A stretch of 64,000 nucleotides of DNA from Spongilla lacustris (Eukaryota > Porifera > Demospongiae > Spongillida > Spongillidae). The notes under the pieces are model-generated. The model was not told the DNA's origin and did no database searches. It worked only from the letters and a program-made list of their open reading frames with translations. The position numbers and the translations under genes were made by a program. Each line of letters starts with the position of its first letter. The first letter of the stretch is position 1. Of the stretch, positions 33,801-53,000 are shown in pieces. The stretch is from the NCBI GenBank assembly GCA_949361645.1, contig OX442434.1, forward strand, positions 5,415,924 to 5,479,923, in the 5' to 3' direction.

Positions 33801-36553
33801 CTTCGGTGGCATTGCCTCCATACATGGGCATAATGATGTTGGCAGCGAGGGACCCCACCCTCAGGCAGAGGGCATCCATCACCTGTGGATGTGATGGGGC
33901 GGAGCTCTGGTTGCCTGGCAACTGTGGCGCAGAAGGAAGGGCAGCAAAGTGCAAGTTAGATGTCACACACAGGAGAATGTGGGAGACAGTGACATTGAAG
34001 GTGGTCTCTGCCACTGGATCACCAATCACAACCATACCTACAAATGGGGGGGGGGGGGGGGGTATGGGTGGATGGATGGAGGGAGGAGGCATTTTGTAAT
34101 ACATCACACAAACACACACACACACACGCATGCACACACACACACATCTTGCAAAAGACAACACACACATACCTTGCAAAAGACAACACACACACACATA
34201 CACACACACACCTTGCAAAAGACAACACACACACACACCTTGTGATAGCAGTGGGCGGGTACCAAGAGACAGGAGGAAGGCAGACAGAAAGAGGTGCAGC
34301 CTGTGGATGACATCGGGCCCCAGCAAGACAGCCCCGGCCCCCACCCTGAGAGCCTCGGCACACTGCTCCACCTGGTGCAGGGGTCCCCGGTCATAGTAGT
34401 CATAAGAGAAGCTCACTGCAGAGAAGGTGTCCATCCAACCAGCAGCCTGTTTGTAGGGCAGGCCAAAGAGGGAGCCCTGAAGGAGGGCCTGGGGTTGAAG
34501 GTCTTCCCTCCCCAACGTGAACACCTTCACCTGAGGAAAGGACGTGGGAGGGGAGGGGCAGACACACAGTGAATGCAGACATGGGTGCATTGCCATGCAT
34601 ACAATATGTAGCACGGAAACTTCACTACCCTGGGCATGCATCCCATAATGAATGTCATAAAGTCTTTGGCTTTTGTAGTGGCCTGTGAAAGGTCCTCCTC
34701 ACAAAGTACTTGGTATGTTCTGCTACATTATAACACAACAGGTCCATGAAGCTATGCACTAGTTACATGTAGCTACAGTTGTAAATATAGCCCTGTCAAC
34801 CAGTTTCCTTCTTTGCAACCCTTACGTCCATTAAGAGAGACAAACGCAGTGCAGCATGGACATGCATGTGTAAGCATGCTGTGGAGATGCCATGTATACA
34901 GGTGTATACAAGGCATGTGGTGTGAGGGAAGGTGCAAGCTTTTCTTCATGCATCTGTGTGCATGTTCATCATGTGCACACGCCCACACTGGTACACACAA
35001 CAAGCCCACACATACATGTACACAGAAGCACATACTTTTACACACAAGCAAACACACATGTACACATACAAGCATGTACACACAAGCACACACACGTACA
35101 CACACAAGTACATGTGTGCAAAATTACACTGTTCCTTTACCTCACACCCCTGTCCAGTACCAAAATCTCCACCCCAGTTGCTCCGTCTTGCCTTCTTTGT
35201 GCACAAACAAAGGCCTTTGATACTCGAAGTGATGCCCATGATTCCCACGGAGACCAGAAACCTCTGCACGCTAGGTTCCTTCTCAACCCTGGCCATGCAG
35301 CCATTGAAGTGAACAGAGAAAGAAGTCCTGGAGGTGACGTTAGGGATGACGAAGAAGGTGGGTTGCCTCCCTCGCTGGGTCACCCTGAATGTAACCTTGA
35401 TGGTCTCCACGTAGATCCCGAAGGCAGAGGATGCCGCCAGCTGGTGTGGGGAGGAGCCCTTTCTCTGGGGGGCATCAGCAGCCCTCCCCCCATCTTGGTC
35501 CTCCGCATCAAGCAGGGACCACATCCACGCCCCCCACCCTACTGACTGGCCCGAGCTGGGGCCGTTGCTCCCCCGACGACCCGCCTCCTTTTCGGCATCA
35601 ACAGGGGCCGCCTCCCCCTGTGATGTTGGCTCCAATGGGATTTCTGTAGGAGCGTCTTCCTGTGCAGTGTACTGGTCATCCCGCCCCTTTAACTTCTTCG
35701 AGGAATAGTACATGGCCAGGAGCCAGTCCATCAGGTGCATAAAGAGGCAGAACTGGGCTTCAGTCGCTGAGAAGTGGAGTGCACCACAGTGGATGTGGGT
35801 GGTATGTTTAACCTTTGCACCCTCAACAAACTTTGTTTCCATACGGACAGTGAAAGAGCAGCGTGCCAGAAATGGTTCCTCGAACACATCCACCTGCCCA
35901 CTGCTCCCCACTTGGTCAAGGCACACGGTGACGTCACTGACGTCGCACACCCTGAACAGAGAATAGGCGCCTGGGTACGAGTCCGTGTACACGTACTTCC
36001 TGTGCCAGCTGTCGTCCACTGTGTACAGATCGAGGGCCCTCAGGTTCAGGGAGACCATCATGTCGCATTCCTCCTCCACCACTTTGACCACCACGTTTCT
36101 CACGCGAACGACGATGTTGCTAACGATTCTGTCCAGCAAGCCCGCAAGATACCCAGGAGTCTGCTGATCGGTGGGGCTTGGGGCCGGCGTCGGTGCCTTG
36201 TTCCCACCACCGATGCCAGCTTCATCGTGATTACATGTAGGTCGCGGTTTGTTCCACGAGTGAACCCTCACGTCTTTCAATTTCAGAACAAACTCCACAT
36301 TGTTCAATTGTACTTCAACCGGTTCTGAGCCGAGGGCCGTCCATGGTATGTGTATCGTCAGCTCCTGTACGCGGCCGCTTTTGAACTCCAAGGGGTAGCC
36401 CAGCTCTTTCTCTAATACGTCGAGACGGAGTTCAAGGTTCTTCAGCACGGCATCGCCACCCCAAAACGAGAGTTGAAGGTCAGACGGCTTAAGATTTTTG
36501 ACGTACTTGTCCACGTAGGACAGAACGAGCGGGGTTATGTAGCTCTCCAACAT
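6001..36553 (-). CDS. VPS13B: VPS13B (COH1), bridge-like lipid transfer protein
   Basis: Thirty-two exons on the minus strand: 35141-36553, 34239-34530, 33186-34037, 32961-33089, 31165-31295, 30520-30571, 29893-30242, 27557-28351, 26894-27186, 26024-26114, 23603-23680, 21985-22351, 21741-21899, 20602-20997, 19089-19215, 18524-18753, 17867-18045, 16098-16342, 15625-15809, 14938-14978, 14404-14505, 13354-13560, 13165-13245, 11378-11533, 11017-11319, 10874-10960, 10593-10771, 10418-10534, 9411-9687, 9160-9370, 6853-9058, 6001-6511. Phases match at every junction and give 3613 residues, against about 4000 in human. The start at 36553 opens the chorein N domain ([17 protein letters not shown], then [15 protein letters not shown]), diagnostic of VPS13B. 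The C-terminal third has VPS13B landmarks: [20 protein letters not shown], and [19 protein letters not shown] with [10 protein letters not shown] in exon 31. VPS13B works at the Golgi, moving lipids between apposed membranes. Exon 8 carries a run of threonines from a GGT microsatellite. The least certain choices are the donor of exon 11 and the acceptor of exon 9. Confidence 0.92.
9760..10340. mobile_element. non-autonomous DNA transposon (MITE) in VPS13B intron 28
   Basis: A 581-bp element bounded by imperfect terminal inverted repeats: left end CAGCGTTTTATCGAG, right end (reverse complement) CAGGGTTTCGTCGAG, 12 of 15 bases matching. It is flanked by a direct CACACT at 9754-9759 and 10341-10346, a likely 6-bp target-site duplication. 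The left arm contains a long G run joined to a C run through CAATTG, which makes a strong hairpin at about 9781-9832. It has no coding capacity. Superfamily not assigned. Confidence 0.7.
11775..12180. repeat. 29-bp minisatellite, VPS13B intron 23
   Basis: About 14 copies of a 29-bp unit starting GAGAAGCCCTTAACCCCTCG, near-identical in the middle and degenerate at both ends. Confidence 0.93.
12487..12980. repeat. 24-bp minisatellite, VPS13B intron 23
   Basis: About 20 copies of a unit containing TAGGGCTTTGTACAGGAGTG. It shares the intron with the unrelated 29-bp array at 11775. Confidence 0.93.
13314..13362. repeat. two-copy tandem duplication over the exon 22 donor of VPS13B
   Basis: The segment TTGGGCAGGTGGGCACTAAT (minus strand) appears twice in tandem. 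The first copy holds the real exon 22 end and GT donor (exon ends at 13354); the second repeats the donor about 24 bp into the intron. Confidence 0.8.
13985..14330. repeat. 23-bp minisatellite with inverted units, VPS13B intron 21
   Basis: About 12 copies of a unit starting GCTAATGAGGTCTGTACACA. At about 14266-14330 the array flips: GACCTCATTAGCACAT appears in reverse orientation twice, so the end of the array can fold back on itself. Confidence 0.9.
14519..14885. repeat. purine-rich degenerate repeat, VPS13B intron 20
   Basis: Irregular GGTAGGTGGTGGAGGTGGTA-type repeats filling nearly all of the intron between exons 20 and 21. Confidence 0.8.
15241..15440. repeat. 26-bp minisatellite, VPS13B intron 19
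   Basis: About seven copies of a unit containing ATACAAGAATATCAAGTAGT, next to a short CAGTCCCCAGTCCATCAATA tandem at 15186-15240. Confidence 0.88.
15945..16110. repeat. 25-bp minisatellite spanning the exon 18 5' splice site of VPS13B
   Basis: On the minus strand the unit is ATTAACAAGTAAGTTTAGTA-like. The true exon 18 end (..AACAA, ending at 16098) and its GTAAGT donor form the first unit; six or so further units follow in the intron, several with an intact AAGTAAGT and others decayed to AATTAAGT. Confidence 0.85.
16375..16690. repeat. 36-bp (18+18) minisatellite, VPS13B intron 17
   Basis: Alternating 18-bp half units beginning GGGGGCCATACTCTCAAA and GGGGGCCATATTCCCAGA, about nine dimers. 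This two-phase structure is a small higher-order repeat. Confidence 0.9.
16850..17740. other. unique part of VPS13B intron 17
   Basis: AT-rich sequence without recognised exons, arrays or mobile elements. It is one of the few long non-repetitive intron stretches in the gene. Confidence 0.4.
17745..17880. repeat. 45-bp tandem repeat including the exon 17 donor of VPS13B
   Basis: Nearly three copies. On the minus strand each unit carries AGGGTATGAGGGGGTGGGG or the variant with GTAGGAG. The first copy is the real exon end and donor (exon ends at 17867). Confidence 0.85.
18195..18515. repeat. 22-bp CA-rich minisatellite, VPS13B intron 16
   Basis: About 15 copies of ACACACCTCACACATTACAC-type units filling most of the intron. 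Confidence 0.9.
18790..19050. repeat. 22-bp GT-rich minisatellite, VPS13B intron 15
   Basis: About 12 copies of GGGTGGAAGTGTGTGTGGGA-type units filling the short intron between exons 15 and 16. Confidence 0.9.
20095..20350. repeat. degenerate tandem repeat, VPS13B intron 14
   Basis: Mixed units built from GACCACAAGATGATGAGCAC and GATCAGTACATGACCAAATG. Confidence 0.8.
21063..21680. repeat. 15-bp minisatellite, VPS13B intron 13
   Basis: About 41 copies of CCAGAGGACACACAA with an A/G variant (GAGGACAC versus GAGGGCAC). Because 15 is a multiple of 3, it keeps long frames open on both strands; the plus-strand frame reads [10 protein letters not shown] repeats. I treat these as artefacts. Confidence 0.95.
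22860..23480. repeat. (GGGA)n tetranucleotide tract, VPS13B intron 11
   Basis: Pure GGGA from about 23083 to 23395 (about 78 units), flanked both sides by a longer unit with GGATGAGTGAGGAAGGGAGG. Purines only, apart from the T in GATGAGT. Confidence 0.95.
23765..25970. repeat. 2.2-kb purine-only tract, VPS13B intron 10
   Basis: Irregular GGAAGGAGAGGAGGGAAG units on the plus strand with very few T or C interruptions. The VPS13B transcript therefore carries an almost pure pyrimidine stretch of about 2.2 kb between exons 10 and 11. The long open frames it shows on both strands are low-complexity artefacts. Confidence 0.95.
26440..26785. repeat. 18-bp minisatellite, VPS13B intron 9
   Basis: About 19 copies of ACAGAGGTCATGCACGAT with point variants and one 10-bp short unit near 26622. 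Confidence 0.93.
27243..27535. repeat. GGGAGGGATGAT-type minisatellite, VPS13B intron 8
   Basis: Alternating units of about 24 and 12 bp containing GAGGGAGGGATGATGGGAGG, filling most of the intron. Confidence 0.9.
28358..29675. repeat. 38-bp minisatellite, VPS13B intron 7
   Basis: About 35 copies of a unit starting ACCAGGTGATATGTGGTGAG. Variable sites (TGTGG/CCG/GG; AAAGGG/AAAGCA) alternate among copies. It begins 7 bp upstream of the exon 8 acceptor. Confidence 0.95.
30278..30505. repeat. CA-rich microsatellite, VPS13B intron 6
   Basis: Interrupted (CA)n with GACACA and TACATA variants, occupying almost the whole intron between exons 6 and 7. Confidence 0.9.
31300..31610. repeat. GT-rich minisatellite, VPS13B intron 4
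   Basis: Units of GTATGTGCGTATGTTGTGT type. The array starts 5 bp upstream of exon 5 (exon starts at 31295), so the exon 5 polypyrimidine tract is effectively the repeat. Confidence 0.9.
31785..32833. repeat. 30-bp minisatellite, VPS13B intron 4
   Basis: About 35 copies of a strict 30-bp unit containing TGAGCCTAGCTAGCTATGAT. The unit carries small palindromes (CTAGCTAG, TGATCA). Variant bases T/C at two sites alternate along the array. Confidence 0.96.
34115..34245. repeat. GT microsatellite with repeated donor, VPS13B intron 2
   Basis: On the minus strand the exon 2 end CACAAG and its GTGTGTG donor are followed by further copies of TTTTGCAAGGTGTGTGTGT, i.e. AAG/GT repeated three times. A G run (34048-34062) sits close to the exon 3 acceptor. 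Confidence 0.85.
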
Positions 36554-36713
36554 TTTGGAAGAGCCGTGCACAGCACTAGCTGTGTTTCACATGTACTGTT
36601 AATAAATTTAAATTAATCTAATTGGAGCCCATTACGTAAAATGTTTACGCGACGCGATGTACACGCGCATTGCGGTACACTGTAAAAACAAAAACAAAAT
36701 TTAATGATCGATA
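36554..36713. promoter_or_regulatory. divergent promoter VPS13B / LRR gene
   Basis: 160 bp between the two start codons. It holds ATTGG (a CCAAT box on the minus strand) at 36621-36625 and the palindrome TTACGTAA, a bZIP-type site, at 36632-36639. No TATA box. Whether either element is used is inference. Confidence 0.5.
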
Positions 36714-39009
<2,296 letters not shown>

Positions 39010-39109
39010 TGGTTGTTTTTTAAAAAATGTTTTCAAACCACGTCACTGACGTTACGTACGATATTTCATGGGGCGGGCCTCACTTTGCAACTGCTGTTGA
39101 GTGAGAATA

Positions 39110-40436
39110 ATGAACCTGTTCAGGCCAGCAGTTTTGGTGGTAATATTCGGTACTTGGATGCTTCTACTCACCCTGCTGCCTCTCTACATCATAGCTAGCG
39201 GGAAAGTCGCACTGGTTAGCAGCGAAAATCAGGCGCGAAAGGACACGGTAGCACACGGCAGGTCAGCCATGAGGAACAGAGCCCCCTCGAGATCCGTTTC
39301 TAGCCGAGACATGCAGTCCGAAATAAGCCGCATCCTCTCATTCAACTACTCCGACCCAAGAGCGGGATTCGAGCAGGTCGTGGCGCTAAGTAGCCTTCTG
39401 CCCAAAGTCACCACGATATCGAAAATGAAAACTCCAACCCCGGAGGGCTTTCGTAACTATATTGCACCCGTGGGTCTACCCGTGGTATTTACAGACATGT
39501 TGGAGGGGACTAACATGGCTTCTTGGAGCTGGGACTACGTGAAGGGCAAATGGGGTGACCACATGTTCCACAATACGCGACAGGGAAACTACTCCACCAA
39601 GGTTTCAAAGTTTGGGAAACACTATGTCAACAGGGTGTCCATACGACTCTCCGACTTTGTGGACATTGTCACCGGTAGACGGAAGCCTGGAGTTAACGAA
39701 GAAGGCCTCTACATTACGAAGCAGAAAATAATTCCGAGCGAGGAACTCGAAAGGGAGTTTTACTATCCGCCCTTCTACCCTGCCCCCCAGAAAAAAAACT
39801 GTTACTTGGAACCCACGGCATGGTAGGCCTATGTTGTTGTCATAGTGATCGATAACACACACGCAACTTAAATATTGAATTTGTTTTAACTGTACCGACT
39901 AGCCCATGGGTACGTAATGCCTCAGGTAATAACGTTTAATATCACGTTTCATGTACTTATTGTGGGTGTAAGTAGCTTTCCTTACTGGTTAAACGTGCTG
40001 TTCCCCCCCCCCCCCCCCCCCCCCCCCTTCCCCCTCTCCCAGGATTGGTGCTCCAGGAACTTTCACACAGGGTCACATTGACAGCAAGGACAACTTTGCC
40101 TACCAGCTCATAGGAAGGAAGAAGTGGACCATCTTCTCACCCACAGACTACCAGTACCTGTACTACACAGTAGAGAAAGGCTCCCTGGAGTGGAGCAGTG
40201 CCTTGGGCAGCCTGGGCACCCCAGACCTCGCCAAATACCCCCTCTATGCCCAGGCCACACCCATCACGTTTATCCTGGAGGAGGGGGAGGTCCTGTACCT
40301 CCCACGAGGGTGGACTCACTTCATAGAGAACATCACCCCCAACCTGATGATCAACACTTGGAGATATGGGCCTGCAGCCATCACAGAGCACTGGTCCAAT
40401 GTCAACAGGGAGGAGATTAAGAAGAGATGTTACTGA
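39110..40436 (+). CDS. membrane-anchored JmjC (cupin-like) dioxygenase
   Basis: Two exons: 39110-39822 and 40043-40436; 368 residues, TGA at 40434-40436. Residues 7-28 form one hydrophobic segment (VLVVIFGTWMLLLTLLPLYI), likely a type II signal anchor placing the rest in the lumen or outside. The C-terminal half is a JmjC fold: the iron-binding pair in GHIDSKDN (H-x-D), GRKKWTIFSP after it, and the distal His in LPRGWTHFIEN followed by NTW. With H-x-D and the distal H all present, the Fe(II)/2-oxoglutarate site looks intact. The relatives are the JMJD6/HSPBAP1-type hydroxylases rather than histone demethylases; substrate unknown. The intron contains a run of about 25 C. The gene begins 100 bp after the LRR stop on the same strand. 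Confidence 0.85.
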
Positions 40437-40877
40437 AGTGTTATCCTGAGTGTGCACGGAGCATGGTTTGAAACAATGACATCATTAGAACTCAGCAGGC
40501 TGTGCATTGCAAACGTTTGATCCAACAACCCCACCCCCATGCATTTGGAATTTTGTTAGAGTTGCCAATGTAACTGCAAGCAAGGAACCACATCTAGCCC
40601 AGATAATGTGTTCTAATCCAAACCAGTAGGGCTGTGTGTGTGTGGGGGGGGAGATCATTTCATTTAGCAAACCACATCTCCTCTTAATAAGCCTCTACAA
40701 ATATGATTCATAATCAGTAGTCACATGTACACACAATCAACATATCAACCACCTTACAATATACAGCATTTCCAACAACAAAAAAAAAAAACAATAGAAC
40801 CCAATATGTGATTCAAAGTTGGCCACACCCACATCCTCCTCCTATTTTTATACCCTAGCTCAGTAGCTCCTGATTTC
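40437..40877. other. convergent spacer JmjC / glycogenin
   Basis: 441 bp between facing stop codons; it presumably holds both 3' UTRs. A GT/G run lies at 40634-40651 and an A run at 40781-40791. No other feature seen. Confidence 0.5.
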
Positions 40878-49892
<9,015 letters not shown>

Positions 49893-50002
49893 CAAACGAA
49901 CAACTTTTAATTTCCAATAATACTTTTGTAGCGGCACGTGCCGACAAAGTAAATCAAAAGGACACGTTATTAAAACTATTTTAACTCTTAGTACGCCGAA
50001 CA
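49893..50002. promoter_or_regulatory. divergent promoter glycogenin / GPR180 with palindromic E-box
   Basis: 110 bp between start codons. The 12-bp perfect palindrome CGGCACGTGCCG at 49932-49943 centres on CACGTG, the core bound by bHLH-Zip factors such as USF, MYC or Mondo/ChREBP. In a promoter of a glycogen gene a sugar-responsive factor is attractive, but a single E-box does not prove it. Confidence 0.5.
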
Positions 50003-53000
50003 ATGATCGTTGTCTTACTGTTTTACTTACTGCTGTTTGCAAACCGCATCGAGTCTAAGATTTTCAGGGGTACGGTCAGCTCAAGGCAAGCTTGGAACGA
50101 GAAAGGACAGTTTGTAGCGAAGTTCGGCTTTCACGGTGAGGCATTTTCTCGAATTCAACCCGCTTGCGTTAATATCAGCCTTCTTCACAAGATCGAGATG
50201 CTTTATTTACCTACAAGACGAACGCCACAACCGATGGAAGGTGGTATTTCATTCTGGACGAGAACTGGCCGGAGGCGTTGACAGAGACGGATTGCAACAA
50301 GAAGATCGCTATGGCAAGGTTTTCAAGTGAGTGCTGTATGCATTTTCCATCAGTATTAATACCGGTACTAGTACCCCTGGTCTGGGTGTATAGTGACTAG
50401 ACATAGTTGCTTGTGACTTCACCTGTGGTGGTGGTGGTGGTGGTGTGTGTGTGTGGGGGGGGGGGTGAATGTGTCACAGTAGAAACGGAGTGGTAGAGGG
50501 CGTGGTAGAGGGAGTGGTAGTATTTAGATGTTAGAATGGGCTTTCCTTTATCCTCAGTGGCAGTGGCCACCACTAGTGGACAGCAGCAATTCAGCCAATG
50601 GATAAGACCCCACTTCTGGTTTGTGGTTTATGCTGATCCCTCAACCTGTGGTGCAGGGGAACCCCCTAGTGATCAAGTAATTGAATACACATTGACTTTT
50701 CTCAATCCTGATTCTAATCATATGGCAACAGACCACTTTGGAGAAGAACAGAGAGGTACATAAAAGGCTGTAGTAGCTCGCATTACACAAGTGGTCCGTT
50801 AGCTCAGATGGTAGAGCGTCGTGCTGATAACGCGAAGGTCGTGAGTTCAATCCTCACATGGACCATCACTTTTTGATGATGAATTATAGGTATTCATGAG
50901 GTGGGAATAGCAGTTTCGCTCATTCCACTGTTATAACACTGAATTGGTTTCCAACTCCGTGGGACCGCTTTATATGTGTGTTTTAATTTTATTTAGTCTT
51001 AAAAATTAATCTAGGATTTCATTAACGGTATTTGAATGAATGACTTGAGTTTATAATTTTGATTTCGATGCACTTAAAAAAAAAATTAACTTGACACTAG
51101 AGTACCTTGTATTGTTTTGGATGTTTTTTTAATTTTTTTATTTTTATCAGAAAAGTCGTTCATAAATTAACCACAAACAGTCAATTAACTGAAACATTCT
51201 ACCAGCGAAGAAGACATGTTAGTGAACGTAGCACCTTAATGATTAGTTAAATGTTGATCAAAATCTCAAAAACACCACTAGTGGACAGCAGCAATTCAGC
51301 CAATGGATAAGACCCCACTTCTGGTTTGTGGTTTATGCTGATCCCTCAACCTGTGGTGTGGGGGAACCCCCTAGTGATCAAGCAATTGAATACACATTGA
51401 CTTTTCTCAATCCTGATTCTAATCATATGGCAACAGACCACTTTGGAGAAGAACAGAGAGGTACATAAAAGGTTGTAGTAGCTCGCATTGCACAAGTGGT
51501 CCATTAGCTCAGATGGTAGAGTGTCGTGCTGATAACGCGAAGGTCGTGAGTTCAATCCTCACATGGACCACACTTTTTTATGATGAGTTATAGGTATTCA
51601 TGAGGTGGGAATAGCCATTTCGCTCATTCCACTTTTATAACACTGAATTGGTTTCCAACCCCGTGGGACCACTTTATATGTGTATTATAATTTTTTTTAG
51701 TCTTAAAAATTAATCTAGGATTTCATTAACGGTATTTGAATGAATGACTTGAGTTTATAATTTTGATTTCGATGCACTTCAAAAAAATTAACTTGACACT
51801 AGAGTACCTTGTATTGTTTTGGATGTTTTTTAATTTTATCAGAAAAGTCGTTCATAAATTATCCACAAACAGTCAATTAACTGTAACATTCTACCAGCGA
51901 TGAAGACATGTTAGTGAACATAATACCTTAATGGTTAGTTCAAAATATCAAAAACCCTCTAAAATCAATACCTGCCATATAGATCTCCCAAAACTTGTGA
52001 TTTACTGTAGCTTGTGAGGATGCCTTTTCGCATGGCTATGTAGGAGAAAGCATATAAGCACACACAAAAATAAGCTCAGATCTAGCTAGAAGGCCCTTCT
52101 GTTGAGGGTCAAGTTCAGCTTCCCATAAAGGTCTACCAAGATCTTTGACTTAGGGTGTGGGAGGCTATAGGACATATGTGAGGCTAGATGGGAGAATGCC
52201 TGCTTGGCTTCAAAGTCCAGCTCCCATAACTCCCCACTGCAGGGGGGGGGATGCAGGTCTAACCAAGGGTAACATGACACTTACATGACATGTCATTAGC
52301 CAGGTGCTTCCTCTGCTTAGACAATAGCGGAAGTGATTCACGCAATCTGATTGGTCAATTGCAGGTATCTAAACGCGGTAGAAACCTCGAGAGGAACTCT
52401 TAAGTGCCAGTGGGGGGGGGGGGGGGGGGGGGATACTAAGTGCCCAGGGCACTTAGTATCCCCCCCACTGGCACTTAGAATCCTCCTTTTAATATTCAAT
52501 TGCATGAGTTGCGTACATGATATATTGAAGTGTTAACTCAGTGCTCATTGATACTCTTGACCATTACTACCCGGTAGTACATGTATAGTAAAGGTTATGT
52601 TTGCACAAGAGTGGAAATTATGCAATTATGCGTTCCAGGTATGAGGTTCTTCATTTTATTTGGAGACATGTTTTGATACCATCGGCAAAGGTATGGACAT
52701 GATGCACACTTGTTTACGTCAGAGATAACATATTAAAGCGTCCTCTGTTTTCTACACATTCGTTCCTAATTTTTTTTTTTTTTTTTTGTTGATATCAGCC
52801 TGGTAGGCAAATCTGCATGACGCCAAGTTTAAATCAGCAACTTCATCTGGACAATTAAAAAGCTTCATTCAAATCGGCACCATCACATATCCAGTGAACA
52901 AAACTGGCACCAAGACTTCTTTTTGTATAGCTATGAAATGGTTGCCATCTACGTGTGTGTTGCGCGATAATTTATTGGTTGCTATTGTCTAAATTGGTTA

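Larger units (their letters stand above)
50568..51960. repeat. 0.7-kb tandem duplication: GPR180 exon 3 plus tRNA-Ile
   Basis: The segment starting CACCACTAGTGGACAGCAGC occurs at 50568 and again at 51276, a period of about 708 bp, with high identity across the exon, the tRNA and about 400 bp downstream. The second copy ends near 51955. The copied exon keeps an open frame and the GTACAT donor but lacks the first 10 bases and the acceptor, so it should not be spliced in. Confidence 0.88.

Noticed and set aside
39101..39109. JmjC start at 39101
   Set aside because: The codon there is GTG. The first ATG is 39110 and gives a clean signal anchor.
51276..51463. Second exon 3 as a functional alternative exon of GPR180
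   Set aside because: The copy lacks the acceptor. The nearest upstream AG inside it (CACTAG) puts it in a frame with an early stop.
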